A stretch of DNA of 64,000 nt from Crenobacter oryzisoli (GCF_030385785.1 NZ_JAUEDK010000019.1:19631-83630); one strand, 5' to 3'; shown: positions 53,989 through 62,337, numbered from the stretch's first letter. Numbers and translations: made by a program. Notes: a model not told the origin generated them from the sequence alone.

Positions 53989-54297
53989 TCATGCGGAATA
54001 GCTCTGTAGTAGTTGCAACACCGTCTGCTGCATGCGCTCTTCAGCGCGGTGGAAAAGCTCCAGCAGGCGAGTTTCGTCGGCCGACAGCGTCGCGGTGTCG
54101 CGTTGGCCGGTCACAATATAGAGCCCGTCCACGCCAGCGCCCTGGGCCTGCTCGATGAAGTCGCCGCTCGGCAACCGGGTGCCCTTCTCGAACGAGTGAT
54201 AGGCCGACAGCGCCACGCCGCCCAGGCGGCTCATTTCCATCTGGCTGATGTTCAGCCGGATGCGTTCCTGTTCCAGCCGGTGGGCAATCGCAGTCAT
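53989..54297 (-). CDS. XRE-type repressor-like protein, second of a pair
   Basis: 102 residues. HTH: LEQERIRLNISQMEMSRLGG, VALSAYHSFEKGTRLPSGDF. The following GVDGLYIVTGQRDTATLSAD and the helical tail are typical of Pseudomonas/Burkholderia phage regulators. It starts 3 bp from the stop of the other XRE gene. The pair share about the same layout, which implies a duplication. Confidence 0.8.
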   Translation of the reverse strand: MTAIAHRLEQERIRLNISQMEMSRLGGVALSAYHSFEKGTRLPSGDFIEQAQGAGVDGLYIVTGQRDTATLSADETRLLELFHRAEERMQQTVLQLLQSYSA

Positions 54298-54300
54298 CGA

Positions 54301-54624
54301 TCACGCCTCGCTGTTGTAAACCTGCACACCAGAGACAACCCCTGAAACGATCGCTTTCCGAGCGCGCGCATCCACGGACTTGAGTACCGCCAACAGCGTG
54401 TTTTCTTCGTTCGATAGCTCGGCCGTGTTGCGAACCCCAGCCACCACGTAAAGCACGTCAAAGCCTGCGTGATACAGCAGTTCCAAGGCCTCAGCGTTAG
54501 GGAATCGCTCCCCGCGCTCGTATCCCTGATACGTCGAAAAACCCACATTGCAGGCTTTAGCCGTTTCGGTCTGGTTCAGGTTCAGGCGCATCCGTTCTTC
54601 GCGCAGTCGGTCAGAAATACTCAA
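54301..54624 (-). CDS. XRE-type repressor (immunity-type), first of a pair
   Basis: About 107 residues from a TTG start (SISDRLREERMRLNLNQTET); another TTG at 54657 is possible. HTH: ETAKACNVGFSTYQGYERGE. GFDVLYVVAGVRNTAELSNE and a helical tail follow. It faces the early operon across about 95 bp and is the best candidate for the lysogeny repressor. Short length without a LexA-like protease domain suggests P2 C-like, SOS-independent control. Confidence 0.75.
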   Translation of the reverse strand: MSISDRLREERMRLNLNQTETAKACNVGFSTYQGYERGERFPNAEALELLYHAGFDVLYVVAGVRNTAELSNEENTLLAVLKSVDARARKAIVSGVVSGVQVYNSEA

Positions 54625-54717
54625 AATATGAAGCCTAAAGATGTTGCGTTGATTCAATTTTCAAGTATGATTCGGCTTGTATCACACATTCTCAAGCATC
54701 CTAACAGAGAGCCTGAC
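54625..54717. promoter_or_regulatory. Divergent promoter/switch region
   Basis: About 93 bp between the divergent repressor and early operon. It is AT-rich, as expected for the lysis-lysogeny operators. I could not define repeated operator sequences by eye. Confidence 0.5.
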
Positions 54718-54918
54718 ATGCCAACCACATCTAAACCGGTTCGTCGTCGTGCCCCGAACGGGGTGGATCGCAAGCAAGTTGCCATGCGTCTGTTTCCTTC
54801 TGAGCGCGAACAGCTGGTCAAGCTGGCTGACGAGCGCGGAATGATGGAAGGCGCATTTGCTCGCGAAATGTACTTGGAAGGCATGAAGGCCATGGGCCTG
54901 CCAGCAGAAGCCGCCTGA
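54718..54918 (+). CDS. Small ribbon-helix-helix-like regulator (Cox/Cro position)
   Basis: 66 residues from MPTTSKPVRRRAPNGVDRKQ, with AGAGAG upstream. VAMRLFPSEREQLVKLADER and GAFAREMYLEGMKAM fit an Arc-type RHH domain. It is the first gene opposite to the repressor, where P2 places cox, so it may repress the lysogenic promoter. Confidence 0.65.
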   Translation: MPTTSKPVRRRAPNGVDRKQVAMRLFPSEREQLVKLADERGMMEGAFAREMYLEGMKAMGLPAEAA

Positions 54919-54967
54919 TCTGCTTCGAACTCTAGCGCTTAATAAACTGAGTAGAAACCAGAGAGAT

Positions 54968-55435
54968 ATGGAATTTTCCGAGGATCGAGTCCGCAGCGCG
55001 TACCAGGCCATGTGCCGCGCGATGCGTGGCGGCTGGGCGGCGATGGCGGCGGCAATGAACACGAGCAAGAAGTCGCTCGAAAACCGCGTCTACGAGAACG
55101 GCGGCCAAAGCATGTACGTGCAGGACGCCATGCTGATGCAGTCGCTCAGCGGCACGACCTACTTTGCCGAGGCCGTTGCAGCCGAGTCGGGCGGCGTGTT
55201 CATCGAGCTGCCGGACATCGAGCTGATCGACCGCGGCGAAATCCAGACCATCTACATGGAACTGGTCGACGAGGTGGGCAAGCTGGCGCACGAATGGCGC
55301 GAGGCCACCCGCGACGGGAAGATCGACAAGAAAGAGCGCGCCCGTCTGGAAGCGATCCGCCAGGCCATCTGCACCAAGGTCACGCAGATGAACCACATGA
55401 CCTTTAAAGTCTTCATCGAGTGCCAGGAGGCGTAG
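54968..55435 (+). CDS. Phage regulatory protein CII (CP76 family)
   Basis: 155 residues. VRSAYQAMCRAMRGGWAAMA, MNTSKKSLENRVYENGG is an HTH. A long helical C-terminus follows (EVGKLAHEWREATRDGKIDK). It matches the CP76 regulator family of phage 186/P2 relatives, which activates lysogeny establishment. Confidence 0.8.
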   Translation: MEFSEDRVRSAYQAMCRAMRGGWAAMAAAMNTSKKSLENRVYENGGQSMYVQDAMLMQSLSGTTYFAEAVAAESGGVFIELPDIELIDRGEIQTIYMELVDEVGKLAHEWREATRDGKIDKKERARLEAIRQAICTKVTQMNHMTFKVFIECQEA

Positions 55436-55437
55436 CC

Positions 55438-55692
55438 ATGGCGTTTACCTGCCCCCACTGCGGCGCCATCGCAAACACCCGCACCAGCCGCATGATGAGC
55501 GCGAAGCTGCGTGAGGCCCGCCACCAGTGCAGCGACTTGGAGTGCGGCCACACCTTCGCCACGCTCACCGAGGTGGTGCGGACGCTCTCCCCCAGCGCCA
55601 AGCCCAACCCCCTGGTGTTCATCCCCTACGGCAAAAAGGCCCAGCCACCGGATGATCGCCAGCTCGATCTGCTAGCCGACACGGCCGGCTAA
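55438..55692 (+). CDS. ogr: Ogr/Delta-type zinc-finger late activator
   Basis: 84 residues from MAFTCPHCGAIANTRTSRMM. Four Cys: CPHC and C-SDLEC (CSDLECGHTFATLTEVVRT). Ogr activates phage late promoters through RNA polymerase alpha. In P2 it lies after D; here it is in the early operon, as in some Pseudomonas relatives, directly after the CII-like gene. Confidence 0.9.
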   Translation: MAFTCPHCGAIANTRTSRMMSAKLREARHQCSDLECGHTFATLTEVVRTLSPSAKPNPLVFIPYGKKAQPPDDRQLDLLADTAG

Positions 55693-55782
55693 CTCCCCCA
55701 ACCCCGCGAACCCTGCCCCGGCGAGCCGCCAAACCGGCCCGCAGGGAGAGGCTTTGCCCAAATTCTGCCAAAGGAGGCTGAC

Positions 55783-55953
55783 ATGCAAGACCTGAACCGC
55801 GTACCGCTTGGCGCCGGCCAGCACTGCTACACGCCGGCACAACCCAAACCGGTCGAGCCGGACACCGTGTCCGACTGGCTGTTCACTGCCATCCGTTGCG
55901 GCCTCCTGCTGTTGGTGCTGCTCGTGTTGCAGCAACTAAGCGCCGTTCTCTAA
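55783..55953 (+). CDS. Small membrane protein of the early operon
   Basis: 56 residues. MQDLNRVPLGAGQHCYTPAQ, then one C-terminal transmembrane helix (RCGLLLLVLLVLQQL). AAGGAGG lies 5-6 bp before the ATG, an excellent ribosome-binding site. Unknown function; predicted N-in orientation is uncertain. Confidence 0.7.
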   Translation: MQDLNRVPLGAGQHCYTPAQPKPVEPDTVSDWLFTAIRCGLLLLVLLVLQQLSAVL

Positions 55954-55966
55954 GGGAGTGCCTGCA

Positions 55967-56356
55967 ATGGGTGCCTACGAAAACTTCCAGGCTGTACGCG
56001 CCGGCCTGCTGCCGGCAGCTTCAGCCAACCAATCCAACCCGCTGACCACGGTCGAGGCGTTGCAGCGAAAGGTGATGTCTCTGGAGCAACTGGATGCTAT
56101 CGCACAGCTGCAGGGCGCCCTGCTCGCCTTGGGCGAAATGGAGCGCAGCATCAACAGCCTGATCATCCTCAACCGCCTGCCGGTCCAGGGCATCCAGCTG
56201 TTCGCCGCTGGCCGCCTGCATCACGACCTTGAAGACGTGCTGTTCGAGCACAAGAGTGCCAGCGGCAAGCTGCAACGCGGCGAGGGCATCGTCCCGGCCG
56301 AGGGCCAATCCGAACTGCGCCGCGAGGCCGTAGCGCTGGAGAGCCGCGCAGCATGA
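55967..56356 (+). CDS. Hypothetical early protein
   Basis: 129 residues from MGAYENFQAVRAGLLPAASA, with AAGGGAG upstream. Helical (VEALQRKVMSLEQLDAIAQL, ALGEMERSINSLIILNRLP). No family recognised. It overlaps gene A by ATGA, so translation is coupled to the replication protein. Confidence 0.65.
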   Translation: MGAYENFQAVRAGLLPAASANQSNPLTTVEALQRKVMSLEQLDAIAQLQGALLALGEMERSINSLIILNRLPVQGIQLFAAGRLHHDLEDVLFEHKSASGKLQRGEGIVPAEGQSELRREAVALESRAA

Positions 56357-58680
56357 TGCCGCTGGTCTGCCACCTGCCCGACAGTACGGTCCTGGGCTGG
56401 ATCAACCACTTCCCCCCGCATCTCGCCTATGCAGTGCGCCGGGAGTGGCTGCGCCGGCGTAACCGGCCGCTGCGGGATTTGGCACACCGAATCGGAGTCA
56501 TGGACGACGGCCGCGAGCGCGAGGCCAACGAATGGCTGCGCGAGCTGGTGGCGCAGTTCCCTACCAAGTCCTTGGAGTTGGGCGCCAGCGACGAAGCCAC
56601 CGTGGCCTATGCCAAGGCGCGGGCACAAGAAGGCGAACAGCTTCGCATCCATGGGGCGGACCTGAACGCGCTGGAGGTGTTCTGCCAAGAGCACGGCATG
56701 CCACTGCCTAGCGGCGACAGCGAGGAAGGCATCGCCCGCCGCGTGGGTTGCAGCCTGTGGTGGCGCCGGAACCTGCGCCGGGTGAAGGCTCGCCAGGTAG
56801 AAACCATGGCGATCAGCCTGGGGCTGGTCCACAAGCGCAACAACTTGTATTGCAGCAACGATGCGGTAAACCGCCGCGGCGAGCAGCAACGCCGCAACCG
56901 TGCCCTGCTCGACGCCATGGTCGCCATCAATGAGCTGGGCCAGGAATTCACCCTCGCCGAGCTGGCCGACAAGGGCATGGCCAACCCGGCCATCCGCCGC
57001 GCCGAGCTGATGACGCGCATTGCCGGGTTCGAATACATCGCTGTGAGCCTGGGCATGGCGGGCGAGTTCATCACGCTGACCGCGCCGAGTCGCTTTCACC
57101 CTCGCCGCGCCAAGAGTGGCCAGCGCAATCCGAAGTACGACGGCAGCACGCCGGGCACCACCCGCGACTATCTGGCGCAAGTGTGGTCACGCATCACCGC
57201 GTCGCTGGCCCGCCAGGGCATCAAGGTGTTCGGCTTCCGCGTGGCCGAGCCGCACCACGATGGCACACCGCACCTGCACGGGCTGTTTTTCATGGACCCG
57301 AGCCAGGTGCGCGACTTCCGCCTGACCGTGGCGCGCTATGCGGTGCGCGAGGACCGCGCCGAGCTGGGCAAAGACTTGAGCTATGCGCTCACCAAGAAGG
57401 CGGCCAAGGAACAGGCGCGCGAGCTGAAGCGCAACGGCGCGCCGCAATCGGTGGAGAAATTGGCCGAACGCATCGGCGACGAGGCGACCTTCTGGAGCCA
57501 CCCGCCGCGCTGGGTGTGGAAAGCCATCGGCCCGCGCGTGTGGTTCAAGGCCATCGACTGGAACAAGGGCTCGGCTGCCGGCTACATCGCCAAGTACATC
57601 GCAAAAAACATCGACGGTGTCCGCAACGACGGCACCTCGATCGGCCAGGACTTCGAGGCCACGGCCGACCGCAACAGCCGCGCCGATGGCGACGACGGCG
57701 CCGCGCAGCACCAGGGCGACGACACCGACGCCATGTCGACCGCGCGCCGCGTGGATGCTTGGGCGGCCACCTGGGGCATTCGCCAGTTCCAACAGGTGGG
57801 CGGCCCGCCGGTAGGTGTGTGGCGCGAGCTGCGCCGCTACGACTACGGCGACGCCGAAGGCGTGCTGATGCAAGCCGCCGCAGCGGCCGACGTCGGCCAC
57901 TGGGCGCGCTTTGTTGAGGTGATGGGCGGACTAGAGCTAAGCCGCCGCGACATGCCGCTGCAGCTGGCCAAGGACAGCGAGCCTGTAGTGAACCGCTATG
58001 GCGAAGCCGGCCAAAAGCGCCTGTTCGGCGTGGTCGAGGTCGACGGGGGTCAGCTCGCCATGACCCGCGTTCACGAGTGGAAGGTTTTGACCGGTCGCGA
58101 AGCGGCCGCTTGGACTCGTGTCAATAACTCTACGAATTTGACCATCGGCCCGGTGGCCACCCAGGCCACCGACGAAGACCGGCTTCGCTGGCTGGAAGAA
58201 ATCGCGGCCGACGACCTGATTCGCGCCGTCCAGCCGCTGGACGATCAGTTCCAGCCACCGGCGCAACTGGCTGAGCACCAACGCCGCCAGCGCGCCGCAC
58301 TGCGCCGGCTGACACAGGCCCGCCAGCGAGCCCAGGAAGCGGAGTTCATGCAGTTCTGCGACCACTGGGTCAACGCCCAGCGCGAGCGCGCTGAGGCCGA
58401 ACGCGAAGCCGTTACCGTGCGCCGGCGCGGCCGCGAGCTGCACAAGCAGTTCGCCGGCCTACAGCAAGGCATCGGCATCGCGCTGCTGGCCAAGGTCCGC
58501 GAAGAACAGGAACGCGCCAGCAGGCCGCGCCCGAGCTCCAGCGGCGACCGCTGGAAGGCCGAGGACGGCAGCTCGCTATCGATCAAGGAACAGCTGGCTG
58601 CCGCCATGGCGAGCAGCCGGCAGTGGATGCAACGAGTCAACCCGGACCCGCATGGGGTTCTCAACCTGGGCCGGGCGTAA
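56353..58680 (+). CDS. A: Rolling-circle replication initiator (P2 gpA)
   Basis: 775 residues (P2 gpA 761). The HUH motif is HLHGLFF (His307, His309). The two catalytic tyrosines of the A family are Tyr411 and Tyr415 in GYIAKYIAKNI. It nicks the origin, usually within its own gene, joins to the 5' end and re-ligates after one round. The C-terminus is a charged helical extension. Confidence 0.95.
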   Translation: MMPLVCHLPDSTVLGWINHFPPHLAYAVRREWLRRRNRPLRDLAHRIGVMDDGREREANEWLRELVAQFPTKSLELGASDEATVAYAKARAQEGEQLRIHGADLNALEVFCQEHGMPLPSGDSEEGIARRVGCSLWWRRNLRRVKARQVETMAISLGLVHKRNNLYCSNDAVNRRGEQQRRNRALLDAMVAINELGQEFTLAELADKGMANPAIRRAELMTRIAGFEYIAVSLGMAGEFITLTAPSRFHPRRAKSGQRNPKYDGSTPGTTRDYLAQVWSRITASLARQGIKVFGFRVAEPHHDGTPHLHGLFFMDPSQVRDFRLTVARYAVREDRAELGKDLSYALTKKAAKEQARELKRNGAPQSVEKLAERIGDEATFWSHPPRWVWKAIGPRVWFKAIDWNKGSAAGYIAKYIAKNIDGVRNDGTSIGQDFEATADRNSRADGDDGAAQHQGDDTDAMSTARRVDAWAATWGIRQFQQVGGPPVGVWRELRRYDYGDAEGVLMQAAAAADVGHWARFVEVMGGLELSRRDMPLQLAKDSEPVVNRYGEAGQKRLFGVVEVDGGQLAMTRVHEWKVLTGREAAAWTRVNNSTNLTIGPVATQATDEDRLRWLEEIAADDLIRAVQPLDDQFQPPAQLAEHQRRQRAALRRLTQARQRAQEAEFMQFCDHWVNAQRERAEAEREAVTVRRRGRELHKQFAGLQQGIGIALLAKVREEQERASRPRPSSSGDRWKAEDGSSLSIKEQLAAAMASSRQWMQRVNPDPHGVLNLGRA

Positions 58681-58702
58681 GCCGGCCGACATGGAGGAAA
58701 GC

Positions 58703-58810
58703 ATGGTTAGCAAGGCAATCGCCGTGGTGATGATCATCGCCGGCATGTGCATCGCCGCGGCATCGTCGGCGGTGTTTGTTGGGGCGCTTCTGGAAAGGAT
58801 TGTGGGATGA
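58703..58810 (+). CDS. 35-residue membrane protein
   Basis: MVSKAIAVVMIIAGMCIAAA followed by SSAVFVGALLERIVG, a single transmembrane helix. GGAGGAAAG sits just upstream and its TGA overlaps the next ATG, so it is likely translated. Function unknown. Confidence 0.65.
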   Translation: MVSKAIAVVMIIAGMCIAAASSAVFVGALLERIVG

Positions 58811-59154
58811 ACCTCTACACCCGGATCGCCGTACAAGAAACCCGCCGCATGCAGGACCGCATCGCCAAGCTGAACCAGCGCCTGCCCAGCATCCTGCGCG
58901 GCGAGCGCCTGACCGAAGCCCTCGCCTGCGCCGGCCTCGATGCCCGCATCGACTACAGCCACGACGACGGCGTGCTCGTCCAGCTTCACGGCCCAATCGA
59001 CACCCTGCCCGCGCTGCTCGTCACCGTCGAAGAGATCAGCCGCCCCTTCGGCCGCGCCCTGGTGCGCGCCGGCCAAGCTGACCGCCACCAGCTGCTGCCG
59101 CCCGGCCACGAGGAAAACGGCGGCGTCATCACCCTCGACCTGATTGGCCACTAG
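58807..59154 (+). CDS. Hypothetical early protein
   Basis: 115 residues: MNLYTRIAVQETRRMQDRIA, LDARIDYSHDDGVLVQLHGP, ATGA-coupled to the upstream small membrane gene. No family recognised. Confidence 0.6.
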   Translation: MNLYTRIAVQETRRMQDRIAKLNQRLPSILRGERLTEALACAGLDARIDYSHDDGVLVQLHGPIDTLPALLVTVEEISRPFGRALVRAGQADRHQLLPPGHEENGGVITLDLIGH

Positions 59155-59279
59155 CCCCAAACCGCGACCACGCGGCCATCGGTGAGCGGTCGCCTCCGAC
59201 CAACACAACCGGAGTTCGCCGTCCTCTGAAAACCGGCTGACCGCTCAGCCAATGGCCGCACAACAAGAAAGGACCCGAC

Positions 59280-59480
59280 ATGTTGAAGTGGGTGAAGCTC
59301 GAAAAGTACTGCGAGCTGTCTGGTGATACGCCAGACGCTGTCGATTCAAAAAAACGAAGTGGTAAGTGGCTGGAAGGCACGCACTGGCGTATCCCGGCAG
59401 ATGGCCGCGTATGGATCAACCTGGAAGAAGTGGAAAAATGGGCAGAAACCAGCAAACCCCTGAAACGCCGCGCGGCATAA
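59280..59480 (+). CDS. Excisionase-like protein
   Basis: 66 residues. WVKLEKYCELSGDTPDAVDS, GKWLEGTHWRIPADGRVWIN, LEEVEKWAETS matches the small winged-helix Xis family that precedes P2-like integrases. It overlaps the integrase by 43 bp. AAAGGA lies upstream. It bends DNA to favour excision. Confidence 0.85.
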   Translation: MLKWVKLEKYCELSGDTPDAVDSKKRSGKWLEGTHWRIPADGRVWINLEEVEKWAETSKPLKRRAA

Positions 59481-60640
59481 CCATCCGCACCTACGCGAGC
59501 GGCAAGCAGAGCCTGGTGCTCCACTTCCAGTATCGGGGGGTGGAGTGCCGGGAGACGCTGAAAAACATCGAGCCCACCAAGGGCAACATCAAGTACGCGA
59601 GCAACCTGAAGGCCGAGATCGAGAACGCGATCAGCCGTGGCACCTTTCACTACGGCAAGTACTTCCCGAACAGCAAGCGCGCCAAGCTGTTCGGCCAAGC
59701 AATCAGCGAAGCCCGCATCGGCGACCTACTGGACGCCTACGTCACCCTGGCAGAAAAGACGCTGAAGCTGTCCACGGTGAACGACTACAAGAAGTCGATC
59801 GAGTCACACCTTCGCCCTGCCTTTGGCAAGAAGCTGATCAGTGACCTGTCCTCGGCCGACATCCGGGAATGGGTGACGTCCCAGGCCTGCACGCTGAAGC
59901 GAATCAGGAACATCATCATCCCGCTCCGGCATGTAATCGAGCAGGCCATCGTGGACGGGCTCATCGAAAAGAACCCACTCGACAACCTGATCCTCAACAA
60001 GCTGGTCAGCCGAGCCACCGCGACCACCAACTATCAGGTGGACCCGTTCAACGAGAAAGAGATCCTAAAGATCCTGAACGGAACCGAAGGCCACGGCCGC
60101 GCCCTACTCCAGTTCGCGTTTTACTCGGGCCTGCGCACCAACGAGCTAATCGCCCTGGAGTGGCGCGACATCGACTTCAAGGCAGGCCTGATCCACGTTC
60201 GCCGCGGCCAGGTGCTGGGCCAGGTGGATACCCCAAAGACACAGGCCGGCATCCGATCGGTGCTGATGCTGCCTGCCGCACGCGAGGCGCTGCTCGCCCT
60301 CTACGAGAAGGGCCTGAAGTACCACGGCCGCGTTTTCTTGAACCCCAAGACGATGCAGCCTTGGCTACACGATGGCCAGATCCGCAAGACGCTCTGGACA
60401 CCGCTACTGCAAGAGGTGGGCGTCCGCTACCGCAATCCATATCAAACGAGGCATACTTATGCTTCTATGCTGCTATCCAAGGGAGAAAACCCATGGTGGG
60501 TAGCCACCCAGATGGGCCATGTCGACGTAGAGATGATCTTCAAGAACTACGGCCGCTGGATCCCGGACCAGAAGCATAGAAATGGCTATCAGACGCTGAA
60601 CTCGTGGACTTTGCCTAACTCAATGAGTTCGCATGAGTAA
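59438..60640 (+). CDS. int: Tyrosine recombinase integrase
   Basis: 400 residues from MGRNQQTPETPRG. N-terminal DUF3596-like arm-binding domain, a SAM-like core (LDAYVTLAEKTLKLSTVNDY), and a catalytic domain: Arg in SGLRTNELIAL, TRHTYASMLLSKGE, GHVDVEMIFKNYGRW with the nucleophile Tyr. The usual HxxR is replaced by QTRHT, as in relatives. It is the likely enzyme for ssrA insertion. Confidence 0.94.
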   Translation: MGRNQQTPETPRGITIRTYASGKQSLVLHFQYRGVECRETLKNIEPTKGNIKYASNLKAEIENAISRGTFHYGKYFPNSKRAKLFGQAISEARIGDLLDAYVTLAEKTLKLSTVNDYKKSIESHLRPAFGKKLISDLSSADIREWVTSQACTLKRIRNIIIPLRHVIEQAIVDGLIEKNPLDNLILNKLVSRATATTNYQVDPFNEKEILKILNGTEGHGRALLQFAFYSGLRTNELIALEWRDIDFKAGLIHVRRGQVLGQVDTPKTQAGIRSVLMLPAAREALLALYEKGLKYHGRVFLNPKTMQPWLHDGQIRKTLWTPLLQEVGVRYRNPYQTRHTYASMLLSKGENPWWVATQMGHVDVEMIFKNYGRWIPDQKHRNGYQTLNSWTLPNSMSSHE

Positions 60641-60974
60641 CGTAGCCCCTATGGCAGCCCCCCTTCCTGACGAACTATCCACGTTGGGTCTCCTTCTCAC
60701 CCATATAAATTACCAACACATGAAATACTCCCTGACTTCAGATCAGATCAAGATCCTCAATGTCTTAGCTAAAGCTACCGACTGGATGACGAGAAAACAA
60801 ATCGGAGAAATCTCAGGACGGTCAAAGGGGTATTCCGCGGCCATGGGTGCGCCGACTAATGTGATCAAACACGGCTCTCTGGAAGATCTGGCTCTTGTAG
60901 AACGCAAAGACATGAAGCGGCCTTTTCTATACCGCATCACCGAGGCTGGACGCCGTGCTCTCGCCAATGCATGA
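60633..60974 (+). CDS. Winged-helix-like small protein after integrase
   Basis: 113 residues, overlapping int by 8 bp. LTSDQIKILNVLAKATDWMT, RKQIGEISGRSKGYSAAMGA and FLYRITEAGRRALAN form a MarR-like winged helix. An internal ATG at 60720 is an alternative start. It lies between int and the cyclase-like gene, so a regulatory role for cargo is possible. The following 60975-61260 holds no supported gene. Confidence 0.6.
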   Translation: MSNVAPMAAPLPDELSTLGLLLTHINYQHMKYSLTSDQIKILNVLAKATDWMTRKQIGEISGRSKGYSAAMGAPTNVIKHGSLEDLALVERKDMKRPFLYRITEAGRRALANA

Positions 60975-61260
60975 GGTGGGCTTACCTAGGGCGTCGCTCT
61001 CCTGACACGACCACCATCCGCACCTTGGACGCTGCCATCACTCACTTGCAGGCGACGTCGAAGTCCCCCCAAGTGGCGGCACCTCGACCATAACGGACGA
61101 ACAGACAGGGCGCTCCAGAAGCCCGCTACCGGCCAGAAGCAGCCACTTGCTGGCAAGTCCGCGCTGCCACTCAAACGGCCGATCCGTCCAGACAACGGTC
61201 CTCGCGAGGGAACGCGAACGTGTCTGACCGACGATAAGACTTTCAAATTTCAAGGCGACT

Positions 61261-62094
61261 ATGACTAGCAAATACGAGCAACGGGCGGTGCTGTTTCTGG
61301 ATGTACTGGGTTTCAGTCGGCTAATACGTGAAGGTAGAATGAATCTGATCGAGGATTCGTTGAGTGTTACCTTCGGCCAGTATCAATCTAGATTTGAGGT
61401 AACCGCGTTTTCCGACAACATTGCGGTTTCCGTAAGATTGGAACAGGGGAACGACTTACTCGAACTGCTTCACTTCTCCTGCTACCTCACATGGAAGTTG
61501 TTGGCCAAGGGCGTGCTGTCCCGAGGTGGAATAGCACTCGGTGAGCTATATCACAAGGGAAGCATTATCTATGGGCCCGCGTTGCTAGAGGCGTACCAGC
61601 TTGAGAGCCAAGTAGCCATTTATCCCCGAATTGTCGTCGCTCATGGTGCTGCAGAAAAAGCAAGAGAGCTTAGCGGGAGAGTAGATCCCAGCGAAACTCC
61701 GATAATTGCACTCTTGAAGGAAGACTCTGATGGTTGGAAGTTTGTGCACGTCATGGCGCACTCAGCCATGCTGCCCCGCAGCGAAATGCTTTCCTCGGAT
61801 GTCGCTATACAACAGAGCCCGATCAGCAACGAGCTGTTGCTCAAAGCAAAGGTAAACGTTGCTCGAAAAGCACTGGAAAGTAATCCAACGTCGGAGGGGG
61901 ATGTGCGTTCAATGTCAAAGCATCAGTGGATGAGCCGGTATGTTGATTTTTATGAAAACATTTTTAATCATGCTCCGAAGATTGGTGGGTTTGAGAACGC
62001 ACTGCTTGCGCTGAACATGATGCCAACGTCGACAGCTATTCCCGATGAAACCCTTGTTAGGGCACCCGCTGACAATCAAGACCAGAATCCCTAG
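61261..62094 (+). CDS. Class III nucleotide cyclase-like protein (cargo next to attR)
   Basis: 277 residues. The opening FLDVLGFSRLI (Asp14) and FSDNIAVSV (Asp52) match the two metal-binding segments of class III cyclases. RGGIALGELYHKGSIIYGPA matches the strand-loop that follows. The motif normally reading N-x-x-x-R is altered (ALLEAYQLESQ), so activity is uncertain. The C-terminal about 100 residues are unknown. AAGGCGA precedes the ATG. Phage-defence Pycsar systems use cyclases of this fold, but I see no TIR or membrane effector adjacent. Confidence 0.65.
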   Translation: MTSKYEQRAVLFLDVLGFSRLIREGRMNLIEDSLSVTFGQYQSRFEVTAFSDNIAVSVRLEQGNDLLELLHFSCYLTWKLLAKGVLSRGGIALGELYHKGSIIYGPALLEAYQLESQVAIYPRIVVAHGAAEKARELSGRVDPSETPIIALLKEDSDGWKFVHVMAHSAMLPRSEMLSSDVAIQQSPISNELLLKAKVNVARKALESNPTSEGDVRSMSKHQWMSRYVDFYENIFNHAPKIGGFENALLALNMMPTSTAIPDETLVRAPADNQDQNP

Positions 62095-62272
62095 GCGCAG
62101 CCGAATCGGTTTGGCAAGTTAGAAGCAGCGCCTGCACTGAAGACCACCACGAAAGAGCTTCATAGCCCCCAATGCTACCGGCAAAGTGTGACGACATCGC
62201 ACGTTTGTCGCACCAACGTTGGCGCCACACCCACAACCCAATGAAGTTACAGGGAAATTTTCCTAGAGAAGC

Positions 62273-62300
62273 CGGGTTCGATTCCCGCCGCCTCCACCAG
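62273..62300 (+). repeat. attR core (28-bp repeat of ssrA 3' end)
   Basis: Identical to 22257-22284, carrying only the last part of the T arm and the acceptor strand of tmRNA. It is not a tRNA or a complete RNA gene. The sequence 62095-62272 is the probable attP arm. Confidence 0.93.
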
Positions 62301-62312
62301 AACCGAAAGGAA

Positions 62313-62337
62313 AAGCCCTGATTTTTCAGGGCTTTTT
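62313..62337 (+). terminator. Intrinsic terminator, probably the original one of ssrA
   Basis: AAGCCCTGA and TCAGGGCTT pair across a short T-rich loop and are followed by TTTTTT. It lies 13 bp after the attR copy of the ssrA 3' end, where the native gene would terminate. Confidence 0.85.

Larger units (their letters stand above)
22257..62300. mobile_element. P2-like prophage (about 40 kb) integrated in ssrA
   Basis: The ends are the two 28-bp att repeats. The structural cassette follows P2 order from portal (Q) to late gene D. Repressors, a CII-like regulator, an Ogr-like activator, replication protein A, excisionase and integrase follow. All structural genes appear intact, so the element may be inducible. 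It is about 6-7 kb longer than P2 owing to cargo at 22.3-29.4 kb, 52.3-53.8 kb and 61.2-62.1 kb. A cos site was not identified by eye. Confidence 0.93.

Noticed and set aside
54469..54918. 149-codon version of the small RHH-like gene
   Set aside because: The upstream part is antisense to the XRE repressor; the ATG at 54718 has the proper ribosome-binding site.
62273..62300. A tRNA gene at the right prophage end
   Set aside because: Only the 3' T arm and acceptor strand are present; it is the attR copy of ssrA.
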